NCBI GenBank assembly: GCA_905182755.1
Contig: CAJJCS010000002.1
Coordinates: forward strand, 517,001-581,000
DNA from: Aequorivita sp. HC6-5
Lineage (GTDB): Bacteria > Bacteroidota > Bacteroidia > Flavobacteriales > Flavobacteriaceae
Direction of reading: 5' to 3'
Length of the DNA: 64,000 nt
Shown: positions 10,421 to 18,064 of the stretch, in pieces
Layout: every line of letters begins with the position of its first letter
Numbering within the stretch: the stretch's first letter is position 1
Translations under genes and position numbers: made by a program
Notes under the pieces: generated by a model
The model's database searches: none
What the model was told of the DNA's origin: nothing
The model's input: only the letters and a program-made list of their open reading frames with translations

Positions 10421-10532
10421 AGGGTTGCGTATCAAAAAATTTCAAAACATCTTTGCAATAATTTCAAACAATAAGGAGTATTGTTTAAAAATTACGCAGT
10501 ATGCACCAAGCACTTAAAGATTTTAAATAATT

Positions 10533-11090
10533 ATGAGTTTAGAAAAAGTATTATCAATTTCAGGAAAACCAGGATTGTATAAGATGACCAAGCAAACCCG
10601 GAGTGGTTTTTTGGCAGAGTCTTTATTAGACCAGAAAAAAATAAGTGTAAGTTCAAGGCACAATGTAAGTTTACTTACAGAAATTGCTATCTACACCTTG
10701 ACCCAGGAGGTGCCACTTCGTGAAATCTTTGAAAAGATTGCAACCAAAGAAGATGGAAAACAAACCATTAGCCATAAAGTGCCTAAAGTAGAATTAGAAG
10801 AATTCTTTTTTGGTGTTTTGCCAGACTATGATGAAGATCGCGTATACCCAAGTGATATCAAAAAAGTGGTACAATGGTATAACCTTTTAGTTAAAAACGG
10901 ATTTACAGACTTCTCTAAGCCAGTCCAGGAGGGTGAAGACACTGCCAAAGATGCAACCCTTGAGGATAAAGCTCCTAAAGCAACTTCTAAAAAAAAGGCG
11001 GCAAGCAAGCAAGTAAATAAGGCGCCTGTTAAAGCAACTAAAAAAGCAGTTACTCAAAATAAAAAAGTAACCACTGCTAAGAAAAAATAA
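10533..11090 (+). CDS. DUF5606 protein with lysine/alanine-rich C-terminal tail
   Basis: The first ~135 residues match the DUF5606 family found in Flavobacteria, whose function is unknown; the conserved start is LEKVLSISGKPGLYK. From about residue 140 to 185 the protein becomes a low-complexity tail rich in Lys, Ala and Thr (KATKKAV, KKVTTAKKK), similar in composition to histone H1-like tails. No signal peptide is present, so it is cytoplasmic, and the basic tail suggests nucleic acid binding (inference). It follows def by 112 bases and is closed by a strong terminator. Confidence 0.85.
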   Translation: MSLEKVLSISGKPGLYKMTKQTRSGFLAESLLDQKKISVSSRHNVSLLTEIAIYTLTQEVPLREIFEKIATKEDGKQTISHKVPKVELEEFFFGVLPDYDEDRVYPSDIKKVVQWYNLLVKNGFTDFSKPVQEGEDTAKDATLEDKAPKATSKKKAASKQVNKAPVKATKKAVTQNKKVTTAKKK

Positions 11091-11104
11091 AACCTGCTCA
11101 ATAT

Positions 11105-11142
11105 AAAAAACCCTGTGTTAGATTATAACACAGGGTTTTTTG
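11105..11142. terminator. Strong bidirectional intrinsic terminator after the DUF5606 gene
   Basis: A 10-bp perfect stem (CCCTGTGTTA, 11111-11120, pairing with TAACACAGGG, 11126-11135) with a 5-base loop is flanked by an A run on the left and a T run on the right, so it can work in both directions. It ends the plus-strand ruvX-def-DUF5606 transcript. Confidence 0.85.
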
Positions 11143-11214
11143 TTTTTAAAGATATGAGTTTTGATAGTATCGTACAGATATATCTGATAGAATTAAAAAT
11201 GGGTACAACCAAAA

Positions 11215-11240
11215 AATCCCAACCATAAGGTTGGGATTTT
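11215..11240 (-). terminator. Intrinsic terminator of the OmpA-type lipoprotein gene
   Basis: A 10-bp perfect stem (AATCCCAACC, 11215-11224, with GGTTGGGATT, 11229-11238) and a 4-base loop is followed on the minus strand by a T run. It lies 20 bases after the stop codon of the minus-strand gene at 11260. Confidence 0.8.
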
Positions 11241-11259
11241 AATTATTGGTGTTACCTGT

Positions 11260-12234
11260 TTAAAGTTGAGGTGTATTGTCCTTTTTTTCTTCAGGTGTAT
11301 TGTCTTTTTTCTCCTCTGGAGTGTTTTCTTCCAGATCTTCAGGCGTGTTTTCCTGGTTTTCTGTAGGTGTCTCTTGTGGTTGACCCTCAGACATGTTTTT
11401 CATTTCATCTTCTATCATTTTGTAGAATTGATCAATTTTAGGAAGAATTAATATTTTTGTTCTTCTATTTCTTGATCTGTTTTCTGGAGTGTCATTATCT
11501 ACCAGTGGAAGGTACTCTCCACGACCAGCAGCTATTAACTGCTCTGGCTTAACGCCCAAGTCTTGTAATACTCTTACAATAGAGGTAGCACGTTTTACAC
11601 TTAGATCCCAGTTGTCTTTAAGTACGCTACCATTATAAGGTACGTTGTCTGTGTGGCTTTCTACCATTGCTTCAAATTCTGGCTTACCATTAATTACTGT
11701 GGCAACTTTTCCTAAAATCTCTCTAGCTCTCTCTGTTACATTATAGCTTCCTGTTGAAAACAGTACTTTATCACTCAAGGAGATAAACACTACACTTTTC
11801 TCTACATTAATCTCAATGTCTTGGTCATTGATGCCTACTTCTTTTTTCAGGCTTGTCACAAGGGCAAGTGTTACGCTATCTTTCTTGGTAAGTGCATCTT
11901 GTAATCTTGAAATTTTAAGATCTTTTTCTTTTAAACTCTCCAATGATTTTTCAAGATTACTAGCTCCTTTTGTAGTCAAGACCGTCATGTCTTGAGAAGT
12001 TTTAATTAAGTCTTGATTGGTGCTGCGCATATCAGCCAAACGCTCCTGCAAAGATTGTAGTCTAGCATTTGCTGTAGCCTTGTCTTTATCACAGGCATTT
12101 AAAAGCACTGTTGCAGTGTTGAGTAAATCTTTATTTTTTTTGTAGTTGGCCTCTAAAGCTTTGTACTTTTTTGATGCTACACAAGATGGAAATAAGAACA
12201 TTCCGCAAGTGGCTAGGATAAGAAGTTTTTTCAT
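11260..12234 (-). CDS. OmpA-family peptidoglycan-associated lipoprotein
   Basis: An outer-membrane lipoprotein with an OmpA/MotB peptidoglycan-binding domain. I chose the ATG at 12234 (MKKLLILATCG), which gives a lipoprotein signal with cleavage before the Cys of FLFPSC; an upstream in-frame start at 12270 would bury that signal. A coiled-coil region spans about residues 25-130, then the OmpA domain (SDKVLFSTGSYNV, VESHTDNVPY, NRSRNRRTKILI) spans about 150-285. The C-terminus is a low-complexity acidic tail with repeated NTPEEKKD units. Expected role is linking the outer membrane to peptidoglycan. Length 324 residues. Confidence 0.88.
   Translation of the reverse strand: MKKLLILATCGMFLFPSCVASKKYKALEANYKKNKDLLNTATVLLNACDKDKATANARLQSLQERLADMRSTNQDLIKTSQDMTVLTTKGASNLEKSLESLKEKDLKISRLQDALTKKDSVTLALVTSLKKEVGINDQDIEINVEKSVVFISLSDKVLFSTGSYNVTERAREILGKVATVINGKPEFEAMVESHTDNVPYNGSVLKDNWDLSVKRATSIVRVLQDLGVKPEQLIAAGRGEYLPLVDNDTPENRSRNRRTKILILPKIDQFYKMIEDEMKNMSEGQPQETPTENQENTPEDLEENTPEEKKDNTPEEKKDNTPQL
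11266..11360. repeat. Short in-gene tandem repeats encoding the NTPEE/KKD tail
   Basis: The 3' end of the OmpA-type gene contains three to four imperfect units of about 24-30 bases encoding N-T-P-E-(E/D)-K/L-K/E repeats. The two units nearest the stop are almost identical. Such repeats can change in number by slippage. Confidence 0.6.
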
Positions 12235-12301
12235 GGTTAATTGGGTTTTATTATTACTTAAAACTAACAAATTTTAAAAATATTGCAGTAGACAACTCGT
12301 T

Positions 12302-13315
12302 CTATACTATTTTTTTGTTTTGATTTAATGCGATAAAAGTAGTTTTTTTTCTGATGAAATACATCCAAACTACAGATTTTATTTGATAGTAAGCGATCTT
12401 TTTTGTGTCTTTGTTTCTTTTTTTAATAAATTTTGGTGCAAGGCTATAAAAAGAGAGGTGCGCTTTAAAGACGGCAAAAAAGTGTGATGGTTTCCCAGAC
12501 ACCAAAAATTGCCAAGCTGCCAAGGCATCTAGAAGCATTCTAGTAAATAGAATTGCCCAAACTGCAGCATGATTATTATTTTTTAACATCACAAGTAGAG
12601 AGTTCCTGAAATTATAAAAAGTCTTTTTAGGATTCTCTACAGCAAGTGTTGCTCCGCCAAGATGATACACCGTTGAGCCTCCTGTGTAGTGTATAATGCC
12701 ACCTTGTTGTTGCATGCGCCAACACAGATCTATTTCTTCTTGGTGAGCAAACAAATCTTCATCAAACCCACCGGCTTTTATAAAAGCTTCTTTTTTTAAT
12801 GCTAAACAGGCGCCACTGGCCCAAAAAATTTGCCGAGAGTCATTGTATTGTCCTGTGTCTTTCTCTGTGGTATTAAAAATACGTCCTCTGCAATATGGAT
12901 ACCCCAAAGCATCTATATAACCTCCGCCTGCTCCAGCATACTCAAAATAGTCTTTGTTTTTATAATCTAGTATTTTTGGCTGTACCGCGACCAAATTTGA
13001 AGTGGCTTTAAAAGCCTCTATAATTGGTGTTAGCCATCCTTGAGTAACTTCTACATCACTGTTTAGAAGTACAAAAACATCTTCGTTGAGGTTTTTTAGC
13101 GCGTCATTGTATCCTTTGGCATAGCCCCCGTTTTGGGTGTTAATGATAAGATGTACTTTACTGAAATGTTCTTTTATATATGCAACACTGCCATCTGTAG
13201 AGGCGTTATCTGCAACATATACGGTAGCTTGTTGAGAATATTCAAGTATACTTGGTAAGAACTGTGCTAGCAAAGCTTCTCCGTTATAATTTAGTATGAC
13301 AATAGCTAGTTTCAT
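12302..13315 (-). CDS. Glycosyltransferase family 2
   Basis: A 337-residue GT2 enzyme of the rhamnosyltransferase-like type, probably acting at the inner face of the cytoplasmic membrane on a polysaccharide or lipid-linked sugar. The GT-A start motif LAIVILNYNG is at residues 3-12, with a VADNAS motif near residue 35, the NSDVEVTQG metal-binding region near residue 85 and the EIDLCWRMQQQGG motif near residue 205. The C-terminal ~90 residues are basic with an amphipathic or membrane-associated region. The acceptor and donor are unknown. A perfect -7 element lies about 135 bases upstream. Confidence 0.85.
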   Translation of the reverse strand: MKLAIVILNYNGEALLAQFLPSILEYSQQATVYVADNASTDGSVAYIKEHFSKVHLIINTQNGGYAKGYNDALKNLNEDVFVLLNSDVEVTQGWLTPIIEAFKATSNLVAVQPKILDYKNKDYFEYAGAGGGYIDALGYPYCRGRIFNTTEKDTGQYNDSRQIFWASGACLALKKEAFIKAGGFDEDLFAHQEEIDLCWRMQQQGGIIHYTGGSTVYHLGGATLAVENPKKTFYNFRNSLLVMLKNNNHAAVWAILFTRMLLDALAAWQFLVSGKPSHFFAVFKAHLSFYSLAPKFIKKRNKDTKKIAYYQIKSVVWMYFIRKKTTFIALNQNKKIV

Positions 13316-13338
13316 AAATGCAAAATAACATGTTTATT

Positions 13339-13425
13339 TTATTTACCTTGAAGTGTTTCTAAAAATGAATACCGAAACTTATAAATACAGTGTTTGTTGT
13401 TTTTAGTCCAAATAGACCCATGACA
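13339..13425 (-). pseudogene. Remnant of a second HsdR-N-like gene (3' end only)
   Basis: Read on the minus strand, this stretch encodes RYSFLETL followed by QGK and a stop. The intact gene at 13660-14106 ends RYSFLETLPVYKK. At DNA level 21 of 23 bases match between 13351-13373 and the corresponding end of the intact gene (agtgt-tctaaaaa-gaataccg). Upstream of this short match the similarity fades, and no start or body of a gene is present. I read it as the leftover 3' end of a tandem duplicate. Confidence 0.45.
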
Positions 13426-13450
13426 TTGCGTATTATGGTTTAACAACGTG

Positions 13451-13458
13451 CAAAGATA
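13451..13458 (-). promoter_or_regulatory. -7 promoter element (TATCTTTG), probably for the GT2 gene
   Basis: The minus strand reads TATCTTTG, an exact TAnnTTTG match, 135 bases before the GT2 start. If used, the leader would cover the HsdR-N remnant. Confidence 0.4.
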
Positions 13459-13476
13459 CAAAAGGATTTTTGTCAT

Positions 13477-13641
13477 TTATTTTTTAAATTTCCTTTCAGA
13501 ATATTGACCTAGGAAATAGGCAATCAAAATAGGAACTAATGTAAGAGCAGAATACTTTTTTAAAATTTCATATTCTGATAATATTATTAATATTGTGGCT
13601 GCGATTATTATAAATATTAGGTCAAATATTCTTTTTTTCAT
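13477..13641 (-). CDS. Small membrane protein, 54 residues
   Basis: An ATG-started frame (MKKRIFDL...) with a basic N-terminus, then two hydrophobic stretches (about residues 8-22, rich in Ile and Ala, and about 32-45, LTLVPILIAYFLG) and a basic end (ERKFKK). The layout predicts a two-pass inner-membrane peptide. It lies 18 bases downstream of the HsdR-N-like gene on the same strand and could be co-transcribed with it. I do not recognise a family. Its start, composition and position make it a plausible real gene. Confidence 0.5.
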   Translation of the reverse strand: MKKRIFDLIFIIIAATILIILSEYEILKKYSALTLVPILIAYFLGQYSERKFKK

Positions 13642-13659
13642 ATTACATGTTTGATTAAT

Positions 13660-14106
13660 TTATTTTTTATAGACTGGTAGTGTCTCTAAAAACGAATACC
13701 GCTTGTTTTGCAAGTCCATCTTACAATAATAATGATCCATACCATTTGTTACCATCAAAAAGGTGCTTTTTAGTACCAAGTTATAACGGGCAATTTGATC
13801 AAAGGTGTCTTGAGAGATTTTAATGCTATCTGCCTTGCACTCTACAATTAAATGAATACTACCATCTGGATTAAAAGTTACTATATCATAGCGTTTAATG
13901 GTGCCGTGTAACTTGATTTGCTTTTCAACGTTAATTAAAGATAGTGGTATGTTAAGCTCCTTAACTAAATATTGTATGGTATTTTGCCGCACCCACTCCT
14001 CGGGTGTGAGAACCATGAATTTTTTTCTGACAACATCAAAAATCAATGGTTTGTTTTCCCTATTTTTGAATCGAAATGAATACTGCTTAAAGTTGAGCTG
14101 CCGCAT
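13660..14106 (-). CDS. Type I restriction enzyme R N-terminal domain protein (HSDR_N_2), stand-alone
   Basis: A 148-residue protein with the PD-(D/E)XK-like fold of the HsdR N-terminal nuclease domain (IVTFNPDGSIHLIVECKAD, where the Asp and the E-x-K of VECK are the expected catalytic residues, about residues 88-106). It stands alone: no helicase, HsdM or HsdS gene is nearby, so it is not a restriction system. In Flavobacteria this domain protein commonly sits divergently beside holA, as here (start codons 87 bases apart), suggesting a housekeeping DNA role. The actual function is unknown. Confidence 0.85.
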   Translation of the reverse strand: MRQLNFKQYSFRFKNRENKPLIFDVVRKKFMVLTPEEWVRQNTIQYLVKELNIPLSLINVEKQIKLHGTIKRYDIVTFNPDGSIHLIVECKADSIKISQDTFDQIARYNLVLKSTFLMVTNGMDHYYCKMDLQNKRYSFLETLPVYKK

Positions 14107-14134
14107 AAAGTAAAAATAATCTTTCTTGGAAGAT

Positions 14135-14142
14135 TAGCTTTG
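14135..14142 (+). promoter_or_regulatory. -7 promoter element (TAGCTTTG) of holA
   Basis: TAGCTTTG matches TAnnTTTG exactly, 51 bases before the holA ATG in the divergent intergenic region. Confidence 0.5.
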
Positions 14143-14193
14143 TAAAATCTACTTAACTTGTGCCCAAATTGCTAACATTTCATACCTATATCT

Positions 14194-15195
14194 ATGTCTG
14201 CACAAGCAAAAGAAATTGTAAATAATATCAAACAAGGTGTACTTGCTCCTATCTATTTTTTAATGGGTGAGGAGGCCTTTTATATTGACGCTATTTCAAA
14301 CTACATAGAAAAAACCGTTTTGGATGAGAGTGAAAAAGGCTTTAACCAAATGGTGCTCTATGGTAGAGATGTAACTATTGATGATATTGTAGGCAATGCC
14401 AAACGCTACCCAATGATGGCTCAGCGGCAAGTTGTAATAGTAAAAGAAGCGCAAGACCTCTCTCGAACTATTGAGAATTTGGTAGCCTACGTTGAGAATC
14501 CTCAACCAACCACAGTTCTGGTTATTTGTTATAAATACAAAAAGCTAGATGCTAGAAAAAAGTTGAGTAAAGCCGTTAAAAAAGCAGGTGTTTTGTTTGA
14601 GAGTAAGAAACTCTATGAAAACAAAATTCCAGACTGGATACAATCAAGCCTAGCCAGTAAAGGATATACTATTACTCCAAAGGCCTCACTAATGCTAACA
14701 GAGTTTTTGGGTACAGATTTAGGTAAAATAAATAATGAGCTACAAAAATTACAGCTTATTGTAAAACCTGGCGCTCAAATAACTCCAGAGATTGTAGAAC
14801 AAAATATAGGAATCAGTAAAGACTTTAATAATTTTGAATTACAAAAAGCCATTGGAGATCGCAACGTTTTAAAAGCCTATGCTATTATCCAATATTTTGG
14901 ACAAAACCCAAAGAACAATCCTATTGTTATGACCGTCTCTTTGCTGTACAGCTTTTTTGTGAAACTGTTAAAGTATCATGCCGTATCCAACAAAGCAAAT
15001 GCAGCTAAGGCCCTTGGCGTGAATCCATATTTTATAAAAGATTATCAAGTAGCAGCTCGCAATTACCCTATGAAAAAGGTGAGCGTAATTATTAGCGCCA
15101 TAAGAGACATTGATATGAAAAGTAAAGGAGTAGGGGCCTCTAACACCCCACAGGCAGACCTATTAAAAGAATTACTTGTTGCTATTTTTAACTAA
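14194..15195 (+). CDS. holA: DNA polymerase III subunit delta
   Basis: HolA is the clamp-opening subunit of the replicative clamp loader. The 333-residue protein shows the family layout: N-terminal RecA-like region (PIYFLMGEEAFYIDAI near residue 19), central lid region (EFLGTDLGKINNELQKL near residue 170) and C-terminal collar domain starting with a NNFELQKAIGDRN motif near 215. Length is normal and no frame break is seen. It is followed, tail to tail with only 6 bases between stops, by the LETM1-related gene on the other strand. Confidence 0.92.
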   Translation: MSAQAKEIVNNIKQGVLAPIYFLMGEEAFYIDAISNYIEKTVLDESEKGFNQMVLYGRDVTIDDIVGNAKRYPMMAQRQVVIVKEAQDLSRTIENLVAYVENPQPTTVLVICYKYKKLDARKKLSKAVKKAGVLFESKKLYENKIPDWIQSSLASKGYTITPKASLMLTEFLGTDLGKINNELQKLQLIVKPGAQITPEIVEQNIGISKDFNNFELQKAIGDRNVLKAYAIIQYFGQNPKNNPIVMTVSLLYSFFVKLLKYHAVSNKANAAKALGVNPYFIKDYQVAARNYPMKKVSVIISAIRDIDMKSKGVGASNTPQADLLKELLVAIFN

Positions 15196-15201
15196 TAAAA
15201 A

Positions 15202-16392
15202 TTAGTCTACCCTATTTTCGTCAAAAGCAGATGGCAATAGTTTAGGGATAAGCTTCACCAATAAAGGCAGTAAAATAGCGCCTCCAGGAAGCAAAAAAAT
15301 GGTCAATGAAGGAATCGTTTTACAGATATCCAACAACTGTTCTTTTACCTTACTTTTTTCATCCTTTGATAATTCTCTGTAGGTAGAAATGCCAAGAAGT
15401 TTTAATAACTCTCCACTTTCTTGCAATTCTTTTTGTAATCTGTCCTTGTTTCTAACAATAAGTCTTTTTACAGTACTTGTTGATTGGGTGTAAAATTGTT
15501 TTATGGGTGTTGCGTACTCAAAAAGGCTAAGCTTCCCCTCAGATTTTAAAGAAAAAGCATTTATAGCATCAATACTTTTTTGCTGGGTGTTTTGATCAAG
15601 CTCTAAGTTACTTGCTAAGACTTCCAGATATCTGTGCTCTTTAGGGTCTAAGGATTTGTTTTCCCAAACAGCTAGTGTGCTTACATCAAAAATGTATTTT
15701 CTTGCATAGCCAGAAAACTGCTCAAAATTCTCTTTTCTATTGGCTGTTTCCAAACTTTGCTCAGTGTCTTTATACTGGGAGGAAGCCTCAAAGAGAGAGA
15801 TAAGCATGCTGTCATACTGCGTTTTTTCTTGTTTAGCATTTAATGATCCAAAACAACATAGCATTGTTTGAAGCTCAAGATTTTTTGTAAATGCTTTACT
15901 ATCACTACCCTCAGACAGCCAATACTCAAAAGCTAATACATCTACATATAGCAGTGCATAGGTTAATAAAGAGACCGCATTTGTTTTGTTTACTGTATTT
16001 ATTTCATGGAGTCTTTTTGATAAAATACTCTCAAGGTTCGAGGTTTCAGAGCTAGAAAAAATAATTGCCTTTAAAAAACCCGTTTTTGCTTTGTCAAGCG
16101 CTTTGTAGTATTGAACAATAGTACTAATTAACTCTTGAGGTGTTGCCAAGGGTTTATTAATACTTCCTGTATATAGTAGGGCATGAAATAAATTTACTTT
16201 GGTACACTCCTGGTGAGAAAGCGCTAAGTCAATATCATGTTTTAGTATAAGACTGTTTGCATTGCCATATAAAAAACCAGTGGCTTTTAATAGATCATAA
16301 AAAGCATTTTTTGAAGTAAATTGTAATGATATTACATCCTCTTTATAAGTGCTTAAAAACTTTTTTATCCAATCTTGTGCAGAAGGGTTCAT
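15202..16392 (-). CDS. LETM1-related protein (annotated in Flavobacteria as biofilm-associated)
   Basis: A 396-residue protein whose last ~85 residues match the LETM1 family: LKLLGISTYRELSKDEKS leads into a hydrophobic helix (IPSLTIFLLPGGAILLPLL) and the hallmark KLIPKLLPSAF. In mitochondria LETM1 carries this segment for K+/H+ or Ca2+ homeostasis and ribosome binding. The N-terminal ~300 residues are helical, without recognisable domains or a signal peptide. One membrane segment is predicted near residue 365-385. Flavobacterial homologues are annotated as LETM1-related biofilm-associated proteins; the biochemical role in bacteria is not settled. Confidence 0.8.
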   Translation of the reverse strand: MNPSAQDWIKKFLSTYKEDVISLQFTSKNAFYDLLKATGFLYGNANSLILKHDIDLALSHQECTKVNLFHALLYTGSINKPLATPQELISTIVQYYKALDKAKTGFLKAIIFSSSETSNLESILSKRLHEINTVNKTNAVSLLTYALLYVDVLAFEYWLSEGSDSKAFTKNLELQTMLCCFGSLNAKQEKTQYDSMLISLFEASSQYKDTEQSLETANRKENFEQFSGYARKYIFDVSTLAVWENKSLDPKEHRYLEVLASNLELDQNTQQKSIDAINAFSLKSEGKLSLFEYATPIKQFYTQSTSTVKRLIVRNKDRLQKELQESGELLKLLGISTYRELSKDEKSKVKEQLLDICKTIPSLTIFLLPGGAILLPLLVKLIPKLLPSAFDENRVD

Positions 16393-16493
16393 TTATGTGC
16401 TAAATTTAAAAATTACAATTTACTTTTAAAGACATATTAAGTATCCTATGTACCTTTACTAAAAAGTATCTTTTTTATTAAAACTAGTGGGTG

Positions 16494-16501
16494 TACATTT
16501 G
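16494..16501 (+). promoter_or_regulatory. -7 promoter element (TACATTTG) of the DUF4331 operon
   Basis: TACATTTG matches TAnnTTTG exactly, 51 bases before the first DUF4331 ATG, giving a leader of about 45 bases. Confidence 0.5.
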
Positions 16502-16552
16502 TCATTAGTTGGGTAAAGAAAACAATATAATTTTTTAAAAACTAAATCCATT

Positions 16553-17272
16553 ATGAAAAAAACAAAACTATTTTCGGTATTAGGAGCAATAGGGCTTGCC
16601 TGTTTCTCTGTGTTTTTGATTTCAGCAGATCATATTGATGCTCCAAATGTAGCTGCAACTTCTGCAGATATTGCAGATTTCTTTGCCTTTGAGGGGAGTA
16701 ACCCAGACAATACTGTTTTGGTGGCTACCGTTCAAGGACCACTAGCTCCTATGGAACAAACAAGCAATGCAGCGTTTGATCAGGATGTTATTATTACTTT
16801 TAATATAGATAATACTGGAGATTTTGTTGAAGATTTAGTGATTCAAGCTGTTAAAAGAGGAGATTCTATGTACTTTTTTGGTCCTGTAGCGCCGCTTCAA
16901 ACAGGTGCCCAGACAAGTATTGTTACCACCGCCACAAGAACTGTTGTGAAAGTTTCAGATATTGACTCGGCAGAAACTACTTCAAATAACGGCATGCAGG
17001 TATATGCAGGGCCTAGAAGAGATCCTTTCTATTTTGATTTTAACCGCTATAATTTGGTAAGTAGTGGAGCAGTTGCTCCAGAGGGTTTTTTGCCGCCACA
17101 AGATGCCAGTGATTTCTTTGAAGATTTAAATGTATTGGCCATTGTGGTAGAAGTGCCAAATTCTATGCTTGGTACGGCGCCCACTCATGTTGGTGTAGCG
17201 CAAGGTTATTTGCCGGTAGGGTCTGCGCCAGATGCCTATAACATTTGGGTAACTACAAGTAGAAAACAATAA
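16553..17272 (+). CDS. DUF4331 family exported protein
   Basis: A 239-residue protein with a signal peptide (residues 1-25, ending around FLISA) followed by the DUF4331 start SADHIDAPNVAATSADIADFFAF. DUF4331 proteins are exported, beta-rich and of unknown function; the HxDAP motif is typical. The C-terminus (AYNIWVTTSRKQ) is a normal family end. It is first of three closely spaced plus-strand genes (24 bases to the next), which points to an operon with a second DUF4331 protein and a TPR lipoprotein. Confidence 0.85.
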   Translation: MKKTKLFSVLGAIGLACFSVFLISADHIDAPNVAATSADIADFFAFEGSNPDNTVLVATVQGPLAPMEQTSNAAFDQDVIITFNIDNTGDFVEDLVIQAVKRGDSMYFFGPVAPLQTGAQTSIVTTATRTVVKVSDIDSAETTSNNGMQVYAGPRRDPFYFDFNRYNLVSSGAVAPEGFLPPQDASDFFEDLNVLAIVVEVPNSMLGTAPTHVGVAQGYLPVGSAPDAYNIWVTTSRKQ

Positions 17273-17296
17273 TAGTATCACATTAATACATTCAAG

Positions 17297-18028
17297 ATGA
17301 AAATATATAAAATAAACCTATTATTGCTTGCCATTTTTACTTCTCTAGTATTTGTGCAATGCGTAGATGATGACGATAACGGAAATATTCTAAACGATGC
17401 TACCTGTGATGATGGTATTCAAAACGCTGATGAAACTTCTATTGACTGCGGAGGATCTTGTGAGCCTTGTGATGGTGTTTTAGATTTCTCTGGAACCTAT
17501 GACCAACAAGACAGTATGGGGCGTCCTGCTATAAATACAGTTTTTAGCGCTTCGGACGCTGTAAAGAATTTATACAATAAAGTACCACCTTCTTTGCGAG
17601 CAACTCTGCAAAGCGAAGATGGCCAAACACAGCTATTTCAAGTAGCTTTTCAAAATCAATTAGAGGCGTATCATGATGTGTATGCTGTAGCTTTAGGGCT
17701 TGATCCAGAGACGGTTAATTATCAGACCAATATTCTTGGACTTGATGCTACGGGTTTAACAACACTACTAGCAAATTTTGATGCCCTACAGGTTGCTCCC
17801 AATGGGCAAACGGTATATTATGACCCTGCCACTGCTCTGGCCCTAACTGGAAGAGGCCTTGAAGACGATGTTATAGACATCTCTCTTACACTCATTTTTG
17901 GGGGTGAAGATGGCACGAGGTTTAATGGAGAAAACGATAGTCCTTTACTTACATCAGATAATGTGTCTATAGGCACAAGAACCTATGGTGATTTTCCTTA
18001 TTTGGAAGCCCCTGTAATGATGAACTAA
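17297..18028 (+). CDS. DUF4331-related lipoprotein with Cys-rich leader motif
   Basis: A 243-residue lipoprotein (lipobox ending at Cys22 in VFVQC). After an acidic stretch comes the Cys-rich segment CDDGIQNADETSIDCGG followed by SCEPC, a short module seen in many Bacteroidota surface lipoproteins. The rest (GRPAINTVF ... ) resembles the C-terminal half of DUF4331 proteins. The signal peptide and lipobox show that it is a separate protein, not a broken half of the previous gene. It probably sits on the outer membrane next to its neighbour's product. Function is unknown. Confidence 0.75.
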   Translation: MKIYKINLLLLAIFTSLVFVQCVDDDDNGNILNDATCDDGIQNADETSIDCGGSCEPCDGVLDFSGTYDQQDSMGRPAINTVFSASDAVKNLYNKVPPSLRATLQSEDGQTQLFQVAFQNQLEAYHDVYAVALGLDPETVNYQTNILGLDATGLTTLLANFDALQVAPNGQTVYYDPATALALTGRGLEDDVIDISLTLIFGGEDGTRFNGENDSPLLTSDNVSIGTRTYGDFPYLEAPVMMN

Positions 18029-18064
18029 CTATTTAATGTTGGCACAAAACTATATCACTCAGTT

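Noticed and set aside
13660-14106. A type I restriction-modification system
   Set aside because: Only a stand-alone HsdR N-terminal domain is present; there is no helicase, methylase or specificity subunit.
16553-18028. The two DUF4331 genes as halves of one frameshifted gene
   Set aside because: The second has its own start, signal peptide and lipobox, and the first has a normal C-terminal end; the 24-base gap is ordinary.
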